Shown piece by piece: positions 52,913 to 61,931 of a stretch of DNA of 64,000 nucleotides. Source of the DNA: Zeimonas sp964538505 (GTDB lineage Bacteria > Pseudomonadota > Gammaproteobacteria > Burkholderiales > Burkholderiaceae_E). The notes under the pieces were generated by a model. It ran no database searches. It had not been told where the DNA came from and was given only the letters and a program-made list of their open reading frames with translations. Every line of letters begins with the position of its first letter. The first letter of the stretch is position 1. A program made the translations under genes and the position numbers. The stretch covers positions 1 through 64,000 of the forward strand of contig CAZIDY010000010.1 in assembly GCA_964538505.1 (NCBI GenBank). The letters are read 5' to 3'.

Positions 52913-54013
52913 TCAGGTCCTGTCGGTTCGGCGCGCGATCACGCGCAGGTCTTCGCCGATGCGTTGGATCGACTCGAATCTCAGCGCGACGCCGCGGTCG
53001 ATCGCCTCGGGCGCGGGCAGTGCGGCAAGCGGCGTCGCGTCGCCGAGCAGCATCGGCGCAACGTACATCAGCAATTCGTCGACGCAGTCTTCGCGCAGCA
53101 GCGAGCCGTTGAGCTTCGCTCCCGCTTCGACGTGCAGCTCGTTGATGCCGCGGCTCCCGAGCTCGACGAGCAGTGCGGCCAGATCGACCTTGCCGCCGGC
53201 GCCGGCGAGCGTGATCACCTCGCAGCCCAGCTCGCGCAGCGTGGCGGTCTGCTCCGTGCGCGAACCCGGCTCGATCGCGCAGGCAACGAGCGTATTGCCA
53301 CCCTCGACGATGCGCGCCGCCGGGTTCACCTCGAGCCGCGAGTCGACGAGCACCCGCAGCGGCTGGCGCGAGGTCTGAACATGACGCACGTTCATCTGCG
53401 GATTGTCGTCGCGCACGGTACCGATGCCGGTGAGCACCGCACACGCGCGTGCACGCCAGGCATGGCCGTCGACGCGCGCGGGCTCGCCGGTGATCCACTG
53501 GCTGCGACCGTCGTGCAGCGCCGTGCGTCCGTCCAGGCTCGCGGCAACCTTCATCCGCACCCACGGCCGGCCGCGCGTCATCCGCGAAACGAAGCCGATG
53601 TTCAGTTCGCGCGCTTCCTGCTCGAGCAGACCGCAGCGCACGTCGATGCCGGCGGCCCGCAGCCGCTCGAGGCCCTGTCCGTTCACCGCCGGATTCGGAT
53701 CCTCCATCGCGGCAATCACGCGTCCGACGCGCGCCTCGATCAGCGAGTCGACGCAGGGCGGCGTGTTTCCGTGGTGGTTGCAGGGCTCGAGCGTCACGTA
53801 GGCGGTGGCGCCGCGCGCGCGCGCGCCAGCCTCGGCCAGCGCAAGCACCTCGGCGTGCGCTTCGCCGCGACGGCGGTGCCAGCCTTCGCCGACGACACCG
53901 TGTTCGTGCACGATGACGCAGCCGACGCGCGGGTTCGGCGTGCAGGTATTCATGCCCTGCGCGGCAAGCCGCAGCGCCTGCAGCATGAACTCGTGATCGG
54001 CCGCGGTGAACAT
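52913..54013 (-). CDS. ribD: Bifunctional riboflavin deaminase-reductase
   Basis: A 366-residue fusion. The deaminase half has HAEVLALAEAG near 52 and TLEPCNHHGNTPPCVDSL near 74 (zinc ligands His, Cys, Cys). The reductase half has RPWVRMKVAASLDGRTA near 150 and ELHVEAGAKLNGSLL near 293. Start MFTAADHEF at 54013 is preferred over MPS three codons upstream. It is the first rib gene. No FMN riboswitch sequence was found in the 130 bp before it. Confidence 0.95.
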   Translation of the reverse strand: MFTAADHEFMLQALRLAAQGMNTCTPNPRVGCVIVHEHGVVGEGWHRRRGEAHAEVLALAEAGARARGATAYVTLEPCNHHGNTPPCVDSLIEARVGRVIAAMEDPNPAVNGQGLERLRAAGIDVRCGLLEQEARELNIGFVSRMTRGRPWVRMKVAASLDGRTALHDGRSQWITGEPARVDGHAWRARACAVLTGIGTVRDDNPQMNVRHVQTSRQPLRVLVDSRLEVNPAARIVEGGNTLVACAIEPGSRTEQTATLRELGCEVITLAGAGGKVDLAALLVELGSRGINELHVEAGAKLNGSLLREDCVDELLMYVAPMLLGDATPLAALPAPEAIDRGVALRFESIQRIGEDLRVIARRTDRT

Positions 54014-54147
54014 GGAGGGCATTATCCACTGCCGCGCGGGGGCGCTTCGAGGGGCACGCATCCGCCCGACGGGACGCTGGTGTCGAGGCGACGCGCCCGG
54101 GCTCGGCGGCGCGCGTTCTAGAATCGACGAACGGATGGAGAAGCGAC

Positions 54148-55848
54148 CTGGACAGCAGCTCTTCCGCGCGCGAGCGCATCGGCGGCCACATCGTCGCGGA
54201 CGCCCTGATCGGCCAGGGCGTCGACACCGTGTTCGGCGTTCCCGGCGAAAGCTATCTCGCGGTGCTCGACGGGCTGTACCGCCACCGGGATCGCGTGCGC
54301 TTCGTCGTCTGTCGCCAGGAAGGCGGCGCCGCGTACATGGCCGATGCCTACGCGAAGCTCACTGGCCGTACGGGCGTCGTGATGGTCACGCGCGGACCGG
54401 GCGCGACGAACGCTTCAGTCGGCATTCACGCCGCTTTCCAGGACTCGGTGCCGATGGTCGTGCTGATCGGGCAGGTCGGCACCGGGTTCATCGACCGCGA
54501 AGCCTTCCAGGAGATCGACTTCCGTCGCATGTTCGGCCCGATGGCGAAGTGGGTCGCGCAGGTCGATCGCGTCGAGCGCATCCCCGAGTACATTGCACGC
54601 GCATTCCAGACGGCGACCAGCGGACGCATGGGGCCGGTGGTGCTCGCGCTGCCCGAGGACGTGCTGGCGGCGCGCGCGGTCGTCGAGGACGCGGCGAGAC
54701 ATTCGCCGGTGCGCGCGTACCCGGGCGCGGCGCAGATCGAGCGCCTGCGCGAGCTGCTCGCCAACGCTCAGCGCCCGCTCGTGCTGCTCGGCGGAAGCGG
54801 CTGGACGCGCGCGGCCTGCGAAGACCTGCGCGTCTTCGCCGAGGCGAACCGTCTGCCGGTGGCCTGCGCGTTCCGCTACCAGGATCTCTTCGACAACCGG
54901 CATCCGAACTACATCGGCGATGTCGGCATCGGCGTGAATCCGAAGCTCGCCGCTCGCGTGCGCGACGCAGACCTGCTGCTCGCGATCGGACCGCGCCTGG
55001 GCGAGATGACGACCTCGGGCTATACGCTGCTCGAGGCGCCTCGTCCTTCACAGCGGCTGGTGCACGTGCATGCGGGCGTCGAAGAGCTCGGCAGCGTCTA
55101 TCAGGCCGAACTGATGATCGCCTCGGGCATGCCCGAGATCGCCGCGGCGCTGCGCGAGATCGCGGTCAGCCCCGATGCCTGGGCCGGTTCGGTGGAACAG
55201 GCACGCGCCGAGTACGAGGCATGGCAGCGCGAGCCGCCGATCTACGCGGGCGCGACGAAGCCGCCTGCGTTGAACCTGTGGCAAGTGGTGCAGACGCTGC
55301 GCCGCCTGCTGCCGCCCGACGCGATCGTCACGAACGGCGCGGGCAACTTCGCGACCTGGGCGAACCGCTTCTGGCCGTATGCGGGGCTACGGACCCTGCT
55401 GTCGACGACCGCGGGCTCGATGGGCTACGGCGTGCCGGCGGCGGTGGCAGCGGCGATCACCGAACCGCAGCGAACCGTGGTCTGCTTCGCCGGCGACGGC
55501 GACTTCCTGATGACAGGACAGGAACTCGCGACCGCCGCGCAATACGAAGCGGGCCTCGTCACGATCGTCTTCGACAACGGGATGTACGGGACGATCCGCA
55601 TGCACCAGGAACGCGAATACCCGGGGCGGGTGTTCGGCACCGCGCTCGCGAACCCCGACTTTGTGAAGCTCGGCGAGGCCTACGGCGGCTTCGGCGTGCG
55701 GGTGCGAACGACGGCGGAGTTCGAGCCGGCGATGCGCGCGGCGCTCGAGCATGCGCGTCGGCAGCGGCGACCGGCGATCGTGGCGCTCGATGTCGATCCG
55801 CAGGCGATCACGCCGAACGCGACGCTCGACACGATTCGGGGCGCGTGA
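54148..55848 (+). CDS. ThDP-dependent enzyme, acetolactate synthase large-subunit-like
   Basis: A 566-residue three-domain ThDP enzyme. FGVPGESYLAVLDGLY near residue 29 and CRQEGGAAYMADAYAKLTGR near 56 (catalytic Glu) form the Pyr domain. GDGDFLMTGQELATA near 450 with DNGMYGTIRMHQ near 475 binds ThDP-Mg. No ATG starts this frame. A CTG at 54148, seven bases after GGAG, restores the family N-terminus RIGGHIVADALIGQGVDTVF. The ATG at 54135 is one base out of frame. No ilvN-like regulatory subunit is adjacent, so the substrate is unclear. Confidence 0.85.
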   Translation: MDSSSSARERIGGHIVADALIGQGVDTVFGVPGESYLAVLDGLYRHRDRVRFVVCRQEGGAAYMADAYAKLTGRTGVVMVTRGPGATNASVGIHAAFQDSVPMVVLIGQVGTGFIDREAFQEIDFRRMFGPMAKWVAQVDRVERIPEYIARAFQTATSGRMGPVVLALPEDVLAARAVVEDAARHSPVRAYPGAAQIERLRELLANAQRPLVLLGGSGWTRAACEDLRVFAEANRLPVACAFRYQDLFDNRHPNYIGDVGIGVNPKLAARVRDADLLLAIGPRLGEMTTSGYTLLEAPRPSQRLVHVHAGVEELGSVYQAELMIASGMPEIAAALREIAVSPDAWAGSVEQARAEYEAWQREPPIYAGATKPPALNLWQVVQTLRRLLPPDAIVTNGAGNFATWANRFWPYAGLRTLLSTTAGSMGYGVPAAVAAAITEPQRTVVCFAGDGDFLMTGQELATAAQYEAGLVTIVFDNGMYGTIRMHQEREYPGRVFGTALANPDFVKLGEAYGGFGVRVRTTAEFEPAMRAALEHARRQRRPAIVALDVDPQAITPNATLDTIRGA

Positions 55849-55878
55849 GGCAAACCGGGCTCAGACCACGATTTGCAG

Positions 55879-56217
55879 CTACAGCAGATCCGGTCGCCGT
55901 TCTGCCAGCCACGCTTTGACCGTCATGAGCAGTTCGTCCGCACTGCGAACGCACTCGACCACTGCAGCGCGCGAAACCGGCTCTCCCGAGTAGTCCGAGA
56001 GATTGCGTTGCTTTCGCAGAGCATCGAGCAGTCGCACCTTGTCCGGTTGAAGCCCGATCGTCAACGCAAGTGCCTGAATTGCGGTTTTCTCCGCGGCCAA
56101 CGCGTCGATCCGGGCATCCGCGACATTGCGCTCTGCCGACGCGAGCAGGCGCCGAATCTGCGCCTTGTCAGGCTCGACGGCGTCGAGGCTGATGCCCAAT
56201 AAGTTCTGCAAGCTCAT
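55879..56217 (-). CDS. HEPN-domain protein, putative toxin of a MNT/HEPN pair
   Basis: A 112-residue helical protein. RKQRNLSDYSGEPVS near residue 68 resembles the HEPN R-x4-6-H/Y catalytic loop, with Tyr where many have His. Its start lies 50 bp inside the end of the nucleotidyltransferase gene. In HepT/MntA (type VII) systems the HEPN RNase toxin is AMPylated by its nucleotidyltransferase partner. The order here is partner first, toxin second. Confidence 0.78.
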   Translation of the reverse strand: MSLQNLLGISLDAVEPDKAQIRRLLASAERNVADARIDALAAEKTAIQALALTIGLQPDKVRLLDALRKQRNLSDYSGEPVSRAAVVECVRSADELLMTVKAWLAERRPDLL

Positions 56218-56824
56218 ATTCGCTGCCGATCACGAAAATCCTGGGTTTGGAGATCACGTCACGCAGAAAAGAATCTGCAATGACCTCGTCAACGAACTCC
56301 TGCCGTGAATACACTTTTGGATTCACTTCGCGGCCCAGTTCCGACTGCGCAGGATAGAGGGCTTCCACCGCTTCCGAGAACCCGATGTCGCCGATCAACA
56401 GGATGTCGACATCGCTGCCTGCTACACCACGGCCTTGCGCAATAGAGCCGAACACAAAGGCGGAATGTATGCGGGAGGCCAGGGGGGCAAGGGATTGCGC
56501 CAGAACATCGGCAAGGCCTGAGGTCTTCCGGAGGATGCTTGCCAGTTCGTCGTAGACAGGGCTTGTCGTCTCTGCGCAGTACACCTGCTGATTGCCCCGT
56601 CGTTGTCTGCGCAGCAATCCCACGTCGCTCAATCGACGTAGCTCGCGAGCTACGCTACCGGCCGGCAGCCCGGTACGGCGAGCAATCTCCCGTCCGTGCA
56701 GCGCTTCATCCGGATGCAGGAGCAGCAGCCCCAAAATCCGGCGCCGATACTCGGGAAGGAGGACTGAAGCGAGCGATTGATGCTGCATTTGCATCGATTG
56801 TCGCTCTTTTTGCATCACCCGCAC
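56168..56824 (-). CDS. Winged-helix/MNT nucleotidyltransferase, putative antitoxin and regulator
   Basis: A 218-residue fusion. An ArsR-like winged helix fills residues 15-90 (LHGREIARRTGLPAGSVARELRRL). A minimal nucleotidyltransferase follows, with FVFGSIAQGRGVAGSDVDIL near 122 giving the G-S and D-x-D motif. The C-terminal third is the helical part. A start at 56794 (MQMQHQSLAS) is an alternative. The gene overlaps the HEPN gene by 50 bp. I infer that one protein both represses the operon and modifies the HEPN partner. Confidence 0.82.
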   Translation of the reverse strand: MRVMQKERQSMQMQHQSLASVLLPEYRRRILGLLLLHPDEALHGREIARRTGLPAGSVARELRRLSDVGLLRRQRRGNQQVYCAETTSPVYDELASILRKTSGLADVLAQSLAPLASRIHSAFVFGSIAQGRGVAGSDVDILLIGDIGFSEAVEALYPAQSELGREVNPKVYSRQEFVDEVIADSFLRDVISKPRIFVIGSEYELAELIGHQPRRRRA

Positions 56825-56863
56825 AAGGCGTCATTGCGCCCGAAGCCGCCGATACCGCGCGCT

Positions 56864-58108
56864 CTACCCGTAGACCGGGAACTCCGCCGTCAACTGCTCG
56901 ACCTTCTCGCGAACCACCGCGATCCGCCCCGCATCCCCCGGCGCATCCAGCACATCCGCAATCAGATGCCCGACCTGCTGCGCCTGCTCTTCGCGAAAAC
57001 CGCGCGTCGTCATCGCCGGCGTGCCGAGCCGGATCCCGCTCGTCACCATCGGCTTCTCCGGATCGTTCGGGATCGCATTCTTGTTGCAGGTGATGTGCGC
57101 TTCGCCGAGCATGCGCTCGGCTTCCTTGCCCGTGATGCGCTTGGCGCGCAGGTCGACCAGCATCAGGTGCGACTCGGTGCGACCCGACACGATGCGCAGG
57201 CCGCGCTCGATCAGCGTCTGCGCGAGCACGTTGGCGTTGGCCATCACCTGTTTCGCGTAGTCGCGAAAGGCCGGCTGCTGCGCTTCGTGGAAGGCAACCG
57301 CCTTCGCGGCGATCACGTGCATCAGCGGCCCGCCCTGCAGCCCGGGGAAAATCGCCGAGTTGATCGCCTTCTCGTGCGCGGTCGGCATCAGGATGAAACC
57401 GCCGCGGGGGCCGCGCAGGCTCTTGTGCGTCGTCGACGTGACGATATCGGCATGGCCGACCGGATTCGGGTAGAGGCCGCCGGCGATCAGCCCCGAGTAG
57501 TGCGCCATGTCGGCCATCAGCAGCGCGCCGACGTCGCGCGCGACCTGTGCGAAGCGCGCCCAGTCGATGCGCAGGCTGTAGGCCGATGCGCCGGCGATGA
57601 TCAGCTTCGGCTTGTGCTCGTGCGCCTTGCGTTCCATCGCGTCGTAGTCGATCTCCTCGGCCTCGTTCATGCCGTAGGAGACGACGTTGAACCACTTGCC
57701 AGACATGTTCAGTGCCATGCCGTGCGTGAGGTGCCCGCCCTCGGCGAGGTTCATGCCGAGGATCGTGTCGCCGGGCTGCAGGAACGCGAGGAACACCGCT
57801 TCGTTCGCCTGCGCGCCCGAATGCGGCTGCACGTTCGCGCAGTCGGCGCCGAACAGCGCCTTCACGCGATCGATCGCGAGCTGCTCGGCGACGTCGACGT
57901 GCTCGCAGCCTCCGTAATAGCGCTTGCCCGGATAGCCTTCGGCGTACTTGTTCGTCAGCTGGCTGCCCTGCGCGGCCATCACCGCGGGGCTCGCGTAGTT
58001 CTCCGAGGCAATCATCTCGATGTGCGCCTCCTGTCGCCGATTCTCGAGCCGGATGGCGTTCCAGAGCTCGGGATCCACTTGCGACAGGGCGATGCTGCGA
58101 TCGAACAT
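56864..58108 (-). CDS. glyA: Serine hydroxymethyltransferase
   Basis: A PLP enzyme interconverting serine and glycine with tetrahydrofolate. The 414 residues match the family. ENYASPAVMAAQGSQLTNKYAEGYPGKRYYGG spans about 35-66. HGMALNMSGKWFNVVSYG is near 126, and VTSTTHKSLRGPRGG near 222 holds the PLP-binding Lys. In many betaproteobacteria glyA is next to nrdR-ribD; here it is separated from ribD by the ThDP and MNT/HEPN genes. Confidence 0.97.
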   Translation of the reverse strand: MFDRSIALSQVDPELWNAIRLENRRQEAHIEMIASENYASPAVMAAQGSQLTNKYAEGYPGKRYYGGCEHVDVAEQLAIDRVKALFGADCANVQPHSGAQANEAVFLAFLQPGDTILGMNLAEGGHLTHGMALNMSGKWFNVVSYGMNEAEEIDYDAMERKAHEHKPKLIIAGASAYSLRIDWARFAQVARDVGALLMADMAHYSGLIAGGLYPNPVGHADIVTSTTHKSLRGPRGGFILMPTAHEKAINSAIFPGLQGGPLMHVIAAKAVAFHEAQQPAFRDYAKQVMANANVLAQTLIERGLRIVSGRTESHLMLVDLRAKRITGKEAERMLGEAHITCNKNAIPNDPEKPMVTSGIRLGTPAMTTRGFREEQAQQVGHLIADVLDAPGDAGRIAVVREKVEQLTAEFPVYG

Positions 58109-58618
58109 GGCAATACCTCGGAAGAGCGCGGGGAAAGGCGAAAGGCGAAAGGCGAAGAGCGAAAAAAGCGAAAAGCGAGAAGCGAAGGCGACGAGCGACG
58201 AGCGACGAGCGACGGCCGGAGGCGAAACGAAGCGCGTGGAAACGCGTGCGAGGCGGTGAGCTGCGCGTCCGGCGGACGCCCGGCGGACGAATTCTAAAGG
58301 ATCGTGCGCCGCGGCCGATCCCGCCACGCTGCGTCATGCGGTTTCGCGTTCAAGGATGCGCCTCCGGTGAACACGTCTGCCGCGCAGCACTTCCGATCCT
58401 CTCGACGGCGAAGACGTCGAGCTGTCCGCGGCAGCAGCTCAAACTCAAAGAGCGCGGAACGCTGCCTTCCGCTGCATTTTCCGTCGAAGAAGAAGTTGCC
58501 GGCGGAAAAGCGCTGCGTTTCGCAGCGAAATGGCTTGCGAGAACGACGCGAGCGCGAGGAGTGCGCAGGGCAGGGGTCACGAATCGCCGCGCGACGCCTG
58601 GACGAGCGCCGCAAGCCG
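58109..58618. other. Intergenic region with short tandem repeats
   Basis: About 510 bp without a gene between glyA and the histidine phosphatase, upstream of glyA. 58131-58215 is a purine-rich run of 7-bp units (three GAAAGGC, then GCGAAAA variants, then four GACGAGC). A 7-bp stem-loop CGCTGCG/CGCAGCG lies near 58510-58530. No promoter was identified with confidence. Confidence 0.6.
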
Positions 58619-59269
58619 CTACGGGTGCCCGCGCGCCTCGGTTACGTCGTCGAGCGCTTCGGCCAGATGCGCAACATCGGCCCACGCGAGCAACGCGAAC
58701 GAGTCATCGCGCCACGCGATGCGGTTCAGGCTTGCATTGAGCAGTTCGTGCGTGCGCGGTGCGTCGATCGCCAGCCCGGTGGCGACGCGATACGCGCAAT
58801 CGAGCACGCCGCCGTGCGTGACGACGGCGATCATCTCGCCCGCATGCCGGCAAGCGAGGTCGCGAAGCGTCGCTTCGATGCGCTCGTGCAGCGCGAGCAG
58901 CGTCTCTCCGCCTCCAGGCAGCGCGAAATCGGGATCACGCTCGCGCCAGCGCCGGTACGCCGACGCATCGATGCGTTCGATCTCCTCGTAGGTACGACCC
59001 TCGAAACGACCGTAGTGCCGCTCGCGCAGCCGTGGCTCGAGGCGCAGTTGCAGCCCGTGCGGCGCCGCGATCGCCTCGGCGGTCTGTCGTGCGCGCATCA
59101 GGTCGCTCGTATAGACGGCAGCCAGCGGCCACGACGAGAGCCGCAGTCCGGTACGGCGCGCCTGCTCGATGCCCTGCTCGTCGAGCGGCGTGTCGAGCTG
59201 GCCCTGGAAGCGTCGTTCGCGGTTCCAGGCGGTGATGCCGTGGCGAACGAGGACGAGCTCGGTCTTCAG
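58619..59269 (-). CDS. Histidine phosphatase family protein (phosphoglycerate mutase-like)
   Basis: A 216-residue phosphatase. LVLVRHGITAWNRERRFQGQLD at the start carries the phosphorylated His and RHG motif. YTSDLMRARQTAEAIA near 53, RERHYGRFEGRTYEEI near 80 and VVTHGGVLD near 148 (second catalytic His) follow. Substrate unknown; small-molecule phosphatases such as CobC/GpmB types are likely. No ATG/GTG precedes KTELVLV. A CTG at 59269 overlaps the upstream stop as CTGA, mirroring usual ATGA coupling. Confidence 0.87.
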   Translation of the reverse strand: MKTELVLVRHGITAWNRERRFQGQLDTPLDEQGIEQARRTGLRLSSWPLAAVYTSDLMRARQTAEAIAAPHGLQLRLEPRLRERHYGRFEGRTYEEIERIDASAYRRWRERDPDFALPGGGETLLALHERIEATLRDLACRHAGEMIAVVTHGGVLDCAYRVATGLAIDAPRTHELLNASLNRIAWRDDSFALLAWADVAHLAEALDDVTEARGHP

Positions 59270-59892
59270 GCCAGCCTCGGGTTCAGCGTGTAGATGCCGG
59301 TGATCGACGCCTGCCCCAGCCGGTGGTGCGCGATGACCTTCAAAGCATCGGCGCCGCCGAAGCGGCCCATCAACGGCAGCCGCTCCACGTCGAGCGCGTA
59401 CACCGTGAACACGTAGCGGTGCACGATCGAGTCGTTCCAGGGCGGGCACGGACCGTCGTAGCCGTAGTAGTCGCCGTTCATGTCGTGATCGTCGGCGAAC
59501 CAGCCGGTGTAGTCGTTGATGCCCTGGCGGGCGCCGTGACGTGCGGTGGGCCCCGCCTTTCCGCGCGGGGTGACCTTGTCGGAGAACTCGCCCGCGGCAA
59601 TCTGCTGCAACCCGACCGGAAGATCGATCAGCGTCCAGTGGTAGAAGTGCACGCGCGGCAGCGTCGACGGAATCTCGCGCCCTTCCTGGTTCACGTCGTC
59701 AGGCTTGCTCGGCACGTCGATGTCGTGGCAGACGATCGCGAAGGAACGCGTGCCGATCGGTGCGTCGGACCACGACAGCTGCGGATTGCGGTTCGACGAC
59801 AGCGCCACGTGCGACTTCGGGTCGATCCGGCAGAAGGCGAACTCCGCGGGAATCGGCTGACCGTCGGCAAACGACTCGCTGGTTAATTTCAT
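59266..59892 (-). CDS. YbhB/YbcL-type PEBP (Raf-kinase-inhibitor-like) protein
   Basis: A 208-residue phosphatidylethanolamine-binding-fold protein. LSWSDAPIGTRSFAIVCHDIDVP near residue 39 contains the D-x-D-x-P ligand-binding block. FYHWTLIDLPVGLQQI near 83, YDGPCPPWNDSIVHRYVFTVYALD near 145 complete the family pattern. No signal peptide, so cytoplasmic. Bacterial function is unknown. Its stop overlaps the putative CTG start of the phosphatase gene. Confidence 0.92.
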   Translation of the reverse strand: MKLTSESFADGQPIPAEFAFCRIDPKSHVALSSNRNPQLSWSDAPIGTRSFAIVCHDIDVPSKPDDVNQEGREIPSTLPRVHFYHWTLIDLPVGLQQIAAGEFSDKVTPRGKAGPTARHGARQGINDYTGWFADDHDMNGDYYGYDGPCPPWNDSIVHRYVFTVYALDVERLPLMGRFGGADALKVIAHHRLGQASITGIYTLNPRLA

Positions 59893-59950
59893 TCGGGGCC
59901 TCCGTGCCTCGAGTGTCGCACGTCAGCGTAGGTTCGCTCCTCGCGCGCAG

Positions 59951-60400
59951 TCAAGCGCGCACGTTCGTGCGAACCCACAGCGTCACCGGCCCGTCGTTGA
60001 CGAGCGCCACCAGCATGTCGGCGCCGAAGCGTCCGGCCTGCACCCGACCGTGCCCGGCCCGTGCGCACTCGACGAACCGCTCGAACAGGCGCGCGCCTTC
60101 GTCGGGCGCAGCCGCCGCAGAGAAGCCGGGCCGATGACCGCTCGACGTGTCGGCGGCAAGCGTGAACTGCGGAACCACGAGCAGCTCGCCGCCCGTGTCC
60201 TGCACGCTCAGATTCATCCGACCATCGTTGTCGGGAAAGCAGCGCATGCGCAGCACGCGCGCGAGCAGGCGGTCGACGTCGGCGTTCTCGTCCCCGCGCT
60301 CGGCGCAGTAGAAGACGAGCAGCCCGCCGCCGATCGCAGCGATCGTCTCGCCGGCCACGTCGACCTGCGCGCGGGAGACGCGCTGCAGCAGCGCGATCAC
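59951..60400 (-). CDS. dtd: D-aminoacyl-tRNA deacylase
   Basis: A 149-residue proofreading enzyme that removes D-amino acids from tRNA. IALLQRVSRAQVDVAGE opens it, VVPQFTLAADTSSGHRPGFSAAA near 75 contains the S/P-Q-F-T-L and G-x-R-P-x-F signatures, and MLVALVNDGPVTLWV near 128 the N-G/D-P-V motif. It lies 25 bp after tyrS; both act on tRNA quality. Confidence 0.95.
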   Translation of the reverse strand: MIALLQRVSRAQVDVAGETIAAIGGGLLVFYCAERGDENADVDRLLARVLRMRCFPDNDGRMNLSVQDTGGELLVVPQFTLAADTSSGHRPGFSAAAAPDEGARLFERFVECARAGHGRVQAGRFGADMLVALVNDGPVTLWVRTNVRA

Positions 60401-60425
60401 CTCAGTTGGTCACTCAGTTGGCCAC

Positions 60426-61733
60426 TCAGTTGGCCGCGGAATCGGCCGCCGAGTTGGCCGCCTCGATGCGTACACGCGCGAAGCGACGCTTGCCGATCTG
60501 CACGACGTAGGTGCCCGGAAACAGCTCGAGGGCCCGGTCGGACACCCGCTCGCCGTCGATGCGCACGCCGCCCTGGTCGATGCTGCGATTGCCCTCGCTG
60601 GTCGACGGAACGAGGCCGGCACGCTTGAGCACCTGCGCGATCAAGATCGGCGCACCGTGCAACACGGTCTCGGGCATGTCGGCAGGTGCCGCGCCGAGCC
60701 GGAAGCGCGCGTCGAAGCCCGCAGTGGCGCGCTCGGCGTCGACGCGCGAATGGAAGCGCTCGACGATCTCCTGCGCGAGCAGCACCTTCACGTCACGCGG
60801 GTTGCGCCCCCGCGCGCACTCGTCGCGCAGCGCCTGCACCTCGCGCATCGGCCGAAACGACAGCAGCTCGAAGTACCGCCACATCAGTTCGTCGGAGATC
60901 GACATCAGCTTGCCGAACATCTCGTCGGGCGATTCGGTGATGCCGACGTAGTTGTTCTTCGACTTCGACATCTTCTCGACGCCGTCGAGCCCTTCGAGCA
61001 GCGGCATCGTGAGGATGCACTGCGGCTCCTGCCCGTACTCGCGCTGCAGCTCGCGTCCGACGAGCAGGTTGAACTTCTGGTCGGTTCCGCCGAGCTCGAG
61101 ATCGGAACGCAGCGCAACCGAGTCGTAGCCCTGCATCAACGGGTACAGCAGCTCGTGGATCGAGATCGGCAGGCCTTCGCGGTAGCGCTTCGCGAAATCG
61201 TCGCGCTCGAGCATGCGGGCGAGCGTATGCCGTGCGGCGAGCTCGATCAGGCCGCGTGCACCGAGCGGGTCCGACCATTCCGAGTTGTAGCGAATCTCGG
61301 TCTTGCCGGCGTCCAGCACGAGGCTGGCCTGATCGAAGTAGGTGCGCGCATTCTGCTCGATCTGCTGGCGGGTGAGCGGCGGGCGCGTCACGTTGCGCCC
61401 CGACGGGTCGCCGATCATCGCCGTGAAGTCGCCGATCAGGAAGATCACCGTGTGGCCGAGGTCCTGCAGCTGGCGCATCTTGTTCAGGACGACCGTGTGG
61501 CCGAGATGCAGGTCGGGCGCGGTCGGATCGAGGCCGAGCTTGATCCGCAGCGGCGTGCCGCTAGCCTCGCTACGGGCGAGCTTCGCGAGCCATTCGCTCT
61601 CGACGAGCAGCTCATCGACACCCCGCAGCGTGACGGCCAGCGCTTCGCGGACGGCGTCGCTGGGCGGCTCCCCGGGGGCCCCGGAAGGCCCGGATCGCGC
61701 ATCGTTCCGGAAACTGCCGCCGTTCATCGTCAT
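60426..61733 (-). CDS. tyrS: Tyrosyl-tRNA synthetase
   Basis: A class I synthetase of 435 residues. LDPTAPDLHLGHTVVLNKM near 70 contains the HIGH-like motif, and GVEKMSKSKNNYVGI near 255 the KMSKS motif. The C-terminal S4-type RNA-binding domain (GGVRIDGERVSDRALEL) is near 400. The arrangement is that of the TyrZ-like group. Start ATG at 61733 (MTMNGGS); a second ATG two codons on is possible. It is divergent from the M23 peptidase gene. Confidence 0.96.
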   Translation of the reverse strand: MTMNGGSFRNDARSGPSGAPGEPPSDAVREALAVTLRGVDELLVESEWLAKLARSEASGTPLRIKLGLDPTAPDLHLGHTVVLNKMRQLQDLGHTVIFLIGDFTAMIGDPSGRNVTRPPLTRQQIEQNARTYFDQASLVLDAGKTEIRYNSEWSDPLGARGLIELAARHTLARMLERDDFAKRYREGLPISIHELLYPLMQGYDSVALRSDLELGGTDQKFNLLVGRELQREYGQEPQCILTMPLLEGLDGVEKMSKSKNNYVGITESPDEMFGKLMSISDELMWRYFELLSFRPMREVQALRDECARGRNPRDVKVLLAQEIVERFHSRVDAERATAGFDARFRLGAAPADMPETVLHGAPILIAQVLKRAGLVPSTSEGNRSIDQGGVRIDGERVSDRALELFPGTYVVQIGKRRFARVRIEAANSAADSAAN

Positions 61734-61931
61734 CGGGTAGGTGATTTCCACTATGAATCCGGTAGAATCCGCGCGACTTCTGCCGGACCCGGGGCATACG
61801 CCAGATCGCGCCACATCGCGCGGAACTGGTGCACGCGCCGGGGCTTCCGCCGGGGGTGAAGGGCCCGATTCTAGCCGAGCGCCGAAAGCGCCCGCGATGA
61901 CAAAACCAGACCGAAAGAGCCGATCCGTGCG

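Noticed and set aside
53900..54147. FMN riboswitch upstream of ribD
   Set aside because: The conserved AGGG/GGCGG-type blocks of the RFN element are absent in the short divergent gap.
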